Shown piece after piece: positions 59,409-64,000 of a stretch of 64,000 bases of DNA (positions are counted from its first letter, which is position 1; each line of letters opens with the position of its first letter). The stretch covers positions 8,129,582-8,193,581 of the forward strand of contig NC_063262.1 in NCBI RefSeq assembly GCF_019578655.1. The letters are read 5' to 3'. The notes under the pieces were generated by a model that was not told the origin of the DNA, did no database searches, and saw nothing but the letters and a program-made list of their open reading frames with translations. The translations under genes were made by a program, and so were the position numbers. The stretch comes from Ricinus communis (taxonomy: Eukaryota > Streptophyta > Magnoliopsida > Malpighiales > Euphorbiaceae).

Positions 59409-61301
59409 ATGGATGACATAATAAATTTAAGGTTTTATTATAATAGTACTTGGGTTTATAATCCAAGATTGAACTATGTAGGTGGTGATGTGGAGGTTGT
59501 GTATAAGTTTGATATTGATTATTTGTGCTATAATGACATTAAGAGTAAATATGAGGAACATTTAAGAATCTGAAATGTAAAAAAATATTTGTGTTAGAGG
59601 TTGGGAAAAAGTTGAAGGATGGACTGTATTTAGTTGATGATGATGAGTCCATTAGGAGAGTTATGAACTACATAAGAAAGAATTCTTGGGTAGGGGAAGT
59701 AGAGTTCTATATTGACCATTGTATGAATGACCCTATATTTAAGCCAAGGTTATTAGCCATTGAAGGACCTGAGCTAGTTGGGGCTAAGGGTGCTGCTAGT
59801 AGGTTTGGGCTTAATGCAATTGTGGTTGATGGTTATGCTAGTAGGGCTGGGCCTGATGCAGTTGGGGCTGGAGGGTGATCTAGTTGGGCTTGGGGCTGAT
59901 GCAAGTGGAGCTGAGCCTGATATAGAAGGGGCTAGGACTGATGCAAATGAGGCTATGGCATTGTTTGAGGAGCTTGATGGAGGTACTAAGGGTAATGCTC
60001 ATATACCTACACAATGCAACCACTTTAGTATTGGTGAGGAGAGTCAATCACAAAGTTATATAGGGCCAGAAAGGTATGTGAGTGATGAGAAAGCTAGGGA
60101 CAATGATGATGAGGATGAAAGCAATGCAAGTGAGGATGAAAGTGATGAAGAGTCAATTGATTTAGATGAGACAAAAGTTCCTAAAGAAAGAGTTAATTAT
60201 GATGAGGATGGTGGGAAAAGGGTTTTTATGCTAGGCATGAAATTGGTTCTATTGTAGAGGCAAGAATAGCTATAGCAAATTATGCTATCAAATTAGGATA
60301 TAAGTTAAAAATCAATTCAAATGAACCTGCTAGATTAAAAATGAAGTGTGTGAGTGAGGATAGTTGCCCTTTCTTTATGTTTATTTTTAAAGATTTGTAA
60401 GAATCTTGGTTTAGCAGTCAAAACATTGGTTGAGAAACATAGGTGCTTTAGGCAGTTTTTTATCCTAAGTGCTAGTGGTACCTTCATGGCTAAGTACTTC
60501 AAGGATAAGGTGTACAAGAAGCCTTTAATCTCTATGGCAGAAATGAAGAGTGAGGTAGAAAGAAACTTGAAAATCAATGTGAGTTTTCACATATATAAAA
60601 AGGCCAAAAGAATGATGATGATTGAACTTGATGGAAGTTTTAGTATTGAATTCAGTTATTTAGAGGCATATACTGCAACACTGAAAAGGTCAAATCCTGG
60701 TACAAAGACAGAAATAGAGTTATGTAGAGAAGAGTTAAAAGAAGGTAGAAGGTAGAACGATTTTTAGGAGAATATTTATGAAGTCTGATGCTTGTAAGAG
60801 AAATTGGATTGGGGATTGTAGACCTATACTTAGTCTTGATGGTTGTTTTTTAGAAGGAGTATGCAAGGGTCAATTACTAACTACTGTGGGAATTGATGGA
60901 GATAATCAAGTTGTACCAGTAGCTTGGGCAGTTAATAATAAGGAAAATAAGCTAATTAGAGGTGGTTCCTTTGTTGCTACACAAGAGTTACAGTTTGGAG
61001 ATGGAGCCACCCTTATTCTCATATTAGACATGCAAAGAGTATGATAATTCTTCACTTATTTCCCTTGAACTTAATTTAGGTATTTAATTATTGATATGAA
61101 TAATCAGTTGTTGATTATGTTTTTACTGTAGGGAATAATTAATGCTGTTAATGTTGTGCTCCCCCAAGCATCGTTTGCGATGCATATTTATGCTAATTGG
61201 AGTAAAAATGGAGAGGTAGAGAGTTTAAAAAGAAGTTCTAGACTTTTGCTTGGAGCACATATCAAGAAGATTTTAAGGCCAAGTTGGAAGCCCTTGGAAG
61301 C
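59409..61301 (+). pseudogene. Second MULE transposase gene (MURA-like), decayed and interrupted
   Basis: Reading rightward in shifting frames: a PB1-like domain (RLNYVGGDVE, from 59409), a KKLKDGLYLVDDDESI segment, and repeated GLxADA-type linker with acidic SEDESDEES. The MuDR DNA-binding region follows (VEARIAIANYAIKLGYKL, KCVSEDSCPF), then KTLVEKHRC, KSEVERNLKINVSF and SNPG. The MULE catalytic domain comes next with LDGCFLEGVCKGQLLTTVGIDGDNQ and PVAWAV, and the HIYANW helix after an intron-like gap (about 61041-61130). Frameshifts occur near 59572, 59870, 60240 and 60750. At 61301, within an AWSTYQEDFKAKLEALG segment, a different element is inserted. Unlike the MULE at 42525, this one kept the catalytic part. 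Confidence 0.75.
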
Positions 61302-61905
61302 TGTCACGGCCCGAGCTGTGGGCCCATGACCGGCACTAGGGAATGGATAGGTGTAAGGCCACTGAATTCCGTAGTAAGCCTGACACTCACTGACTTAAAA
61401 TAAATCTCATATAAAATTATTGATGCCACAATTTATCTTAACCGTTAAATTTTACATATTTTATTCGGTCTGCCAGAAGAAATAGGCGAGACCTGAAACT
61501 ATATAGAATTACAACAGATAATTCTATTAATTCTACTGCGGAAAATTTAAGATTTTTTTACAAGTTAACATATCAAATCAATTACATCACCCGATGATGA
61601 AGGATCGGGTTGCTAGATAAGAGCCGCGGGAAGACTAATAATCACAGATCTGAAAAATAATGAAATTGAGAGTGTCAGTCTTGAGAGTGAGTTAAAATCA
61701 TATATCCAAGGAAAAATAGTTACAAACACTTCAATAACACATTTATTTATTTTGAAATAAACATTAAGTCATGCAACAATATTAAATAAAAATAAAAATA
61801 TAACCTTCACATACAACGGGTCGGGGTACCTCAGCAAAACCCTACTCTCAACACTAACATCTCGACTAATCTCAACACTAACATCTCAACTTTCTCATTC
61901 TAATA

Positions 61906-62165
61906 GAACTGGCGCCCAGAGAGCGAAGCTCGACCAGGGTCCTTAAATCCAGTTCAGCTACTAATTATCACTAACACTCTTAGCCTTTCAGCTCTCTTAC
62001 TCCAATAAGACTGACGCTCAGAGAGTGAAGCTCGACCAAGGTCCTTAACTCCAGTCTGGTCACTTAGGTTTCCAAATAAGCCGGCGCCCAGAGAGCAATA
62101 CTCGACCAAGGACCTTTACTCCGGCAAACACACTCTACTAAGCCTAGAGAGCAATGCTCGACCAG
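61906..62165. repeat. Array of hairpin-forming repeat units
   Basis: Three units at 61906-61955, 62008-62057 and 62080-62125 share the core CAGAGAG...CTCGACCA(A/G)GG(T/A)CCTT. Each is bracketed by arms complementary only within the unit: GAACTGG/CCAGTTC, AGACTG/CAGTCT, GCCGG/CCGGC. A fourth, shorter unit (from about 62140) keeps the core. A small inner stem (GAGC-GAA-GCTC) is also seen in units 1 and 4. Confidence 0.7.
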
Positions 62166-63519
62166 GGCAAGCCTAAATTTACCCCTTTTTTTAAATTTAC
62201 CATTTTACCTATTTTCTATCACTCTCGAATTTATACCGGTGCACTCATCAAAATAGTATATTCTACTGTTGTCCTATCTCGAGTAAACACAAAATTGATA
62301 AAATCGTAATGTAGAGAAAATGAAACATATATATAACTGTACATAACTAAATAATCAAAATATTAATCATTTAATCAGATATATCATATAAAATATTAGC
62401 ATGACATACGTAAGCAGATATATGACTTTAACTTATAGCTTTGACGACCTCCTAGCTCTGCGCCGATACCTAGGGTGGAGCGAGCCGAACTGACGGATTT
62501 ATCTAATCACGCAAAACAATTAATCAATAATGCTGAAACAGTTGACAATTAATCATAGGTCTAGATCCTTAGGACTGACTGTCTAAAAATTTCGACTCGG
62601 GTAAATTCTACCGAAAATTCGGTAGAACCTCCCCTACAATATAAACATTTACCCCCCGTAAAACGAGTCCAGGACCTGCCAGAAAACACTTCAAATATTC
62701 AACAATTCATTTTAACGGGAGTTGGGTCCTTGAGACTTCACTAATTTCCTGACTCCACCACACATTCCAAAACACAACCTAAGGCAGGCAGTCCGACAAA
62801 TAAATATTTTAACACATAATATTTTCTAATGGTCAACACAATTCAATAAGCATATAATTTTACCAAAGAATTCTAAAATCAACGGGTCAGAGAATTACCG
62901 AGACGCTTGATCGCTCGGTCGACTCGCCTCCAGCTATCGGAGTCCGATCAACGATCTGAACACACCAACAGACTCGAAACGACGCATTGATGACAATCCC
63001 TGCTTCCGATCTTCCGATCCGGCCCCTGATCATCCGGAGAGATTTACGAACAATCTCGATCGTCGATTTGCAAACGGAGTCCGATCGCCACGAAAACGGT
63101 GCCATTGCGAAGCTTGAGCTGAGGAGAGTCCGGATATGTCCTCTGATCATCCATCCCTCGCCGAAGCTCACCGGAAAAGCCGAAAAACGTGGCTGCCACC
63201 CACTTTCTCTCTCCACCACGAACTTTCATTTCCGGCCACCATTCGCGTCGCCGCTGTAGCCAAAAGAAAGCTCACACCGAGGGGAGTCGATTGCCACCCG
63301 ACTCGGCCGCCAACGCAGCCAAAAACTCCCTGAATGGCATCCGGAAGTCGCTGCCTTCCTCCTCGCGCGTGCTGCTGTCGCTGCCCGTTGGTGCCGCTGC
63401 CGCTGCACTTGCCGACGCTAGCTGCTTCGTCGGCCAGCGTGCCGCACCCCGACGGTCGGCCATCGACGACCGCAGCCCCAAATTTTCCTTCTCCACTGCG
63501 CCTTCTCTCTCCCCCGATC

Positions 63520-63556
63520 TTTTCCTTTCTTTTCTTTTCTTTTCTTTTTCCTTTTC
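63520..63556. repeat. (CTTTT)n pyrimidine tract
   Basis: TTTTC-type repeats close the GC-rich part of the element. The open frames running through it in several phases are a by-product of the composition. Confidence 0.8.
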
Positions 63557-64000
63557 ATATGGACAATTGGTCCCCAAACTTTTCTTCCTTACCATTTAGT
63601 CCCTCAACTTTTTTAATTACAACAATTTTGTCCTGTAGAAATTCTAATTAACCCCTAAACTTATTTTTAGCTTTTCAATTAAACCCCTAACTATTTAATT
63701 TGAGCCAAATTAGAATTATTGAAAATAGACAATTACATGTTTACCCTTACTTTTAAATATAAAATTACCAAAAATCCCTTGACGACATATTTAATTATAA
63801 AAATACCAAACATATAAATTTTCATTAAAATCCCATATTAGTAAAATTATACTTTTAATCCTTATTCCAAAATAATTTCCAATTTAGTCCTAACACAATT
63901 AATTTAATTAATCAATTTGCTAAATATTTTCTAATTTAAAATTTAACACCACTAGCTAATTAAAATGCCTTTTTTTCAATAAATCTTTTATAAAATATCC

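Larger units (their letters stand above)
61302..64000 (+). mobile_element. Long-LTR-like element inserted in the second MULE, right end outside window
   Basis: The homology to transposase stops at 61301, and new sequence begins TGTCACGGCC, a TG start as in LTRs. The first 30 bases can fold as a hairpin (GTCA-GGCCC / GGGCC-TGAC). There follow a hairpin array (61906-62160), a GC-rich stretch (62880-63500) and an AT-rich stretch with TTTAGTCCCTCAAC-type motifs, all without a convincing protein. Composition and length suggest the long LTR of a Ty3/gypsy chromovirus (Tekay/Del type), but no primer binding site or second LTR is in the window. Orientation is inferred from the TG end. Confidence 0.5.

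Noticed and set aside
62887..63651. Several overlapping open frames on both strands
   Set aside because: Stops are rare because the DNA is GC-rich. The frames overlap each other and show no recognisable domain. Treated as part of the inserted element.
1..64000. CRISPR arrays, operons, bacterial promoters or origins
   Set aside because: Nothing of the kind is present. The window is plant nuclear DNA.

Overview
This is nuclear DNA from a eudicot plant. It has intron-rich plastid-protein genes with GT-AG splice sites, very AT-rich intergenic DNA, and many plant transposon families. The family cannot be fixed from the sequence; Malpighiales is only a guess from the general look of the proteins. 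Four host genes are supported: SEP2 (stress enhanced protein 2, + strand, 2 exons), DPE1 (plastidial 4-alpha-glucanotransferase, + strand, 16 exons), a stand-alone FtsH/M41-like membrane protein with HEAAH but no AAA domain (- strand, 10 exons, convergent with DPE1), and a CYP78A cytochrome P450 (- strand, 2 exons). Three of the four encode predicted plastid proteins. They look like independent housekeeping, stress and developmental genes, not a pathway cluster.

Layout. 1-3232: remnant of a LINE (- strand) split by an internally deleted Ty1/copia element with 5-bp target duplications. 4717-5654: SEP2, with a cluster of five ACGT cores just upstream. 5655-12106: AT-rich spacer holding two related foldback MITEs. 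12107-19920: DPE1, with candidate transposon insertions in three introns and one apparent GC-AG intron. 20737-23049: the M41-like gene. 23050-35400: about 12 kb of repeats, including a 1.09-kb tandem duplication, a short quasi-palindromic minisatellite, an array with an exact 200-bp period, a 5S rRNA-derived segment, a tandem and inverted repeat family, and an 83-bp AT microsatellite, followed by an AT desert. 35400-40680: spacer with a few higher-complexity islands and microsatellites.

40685-41374: a hAT-like element. 41516-46417: a non-autonomous Mutator-like (MULE) foldback element whose right inverted repeat is split by a second MULE (42525-46316). Both keep 9-bp target duplications. The inner MULE carries the PB1-like N-terminus and zinc-knuckle C-terminus of a transposase but has lost the catalytic core. 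49553-51246: CYP78A, with GA-repeat and G-quadruplex-type tracts upstream. 52485-53243: a mosaic of plastid-derived fragments (ycf1, atpB and others). 53339-58870: a rearranged, decayed endogenous pararetrovirus (Caulimoviridae, florendovirus-like). 59409-61301: a second, decayed MULE transposase gene. 61302 to the window end: a long-LTR-like element inserted into that MULE. It carries an array of hairpin-forming units whose stems differ from unit to unit but still pair.

All calls come from reading the sequence and from knowledge of the families. No database search or structure prediction was run. Exon borders were placed by eye from splice consensus, reading frame and conserved protein motifs.
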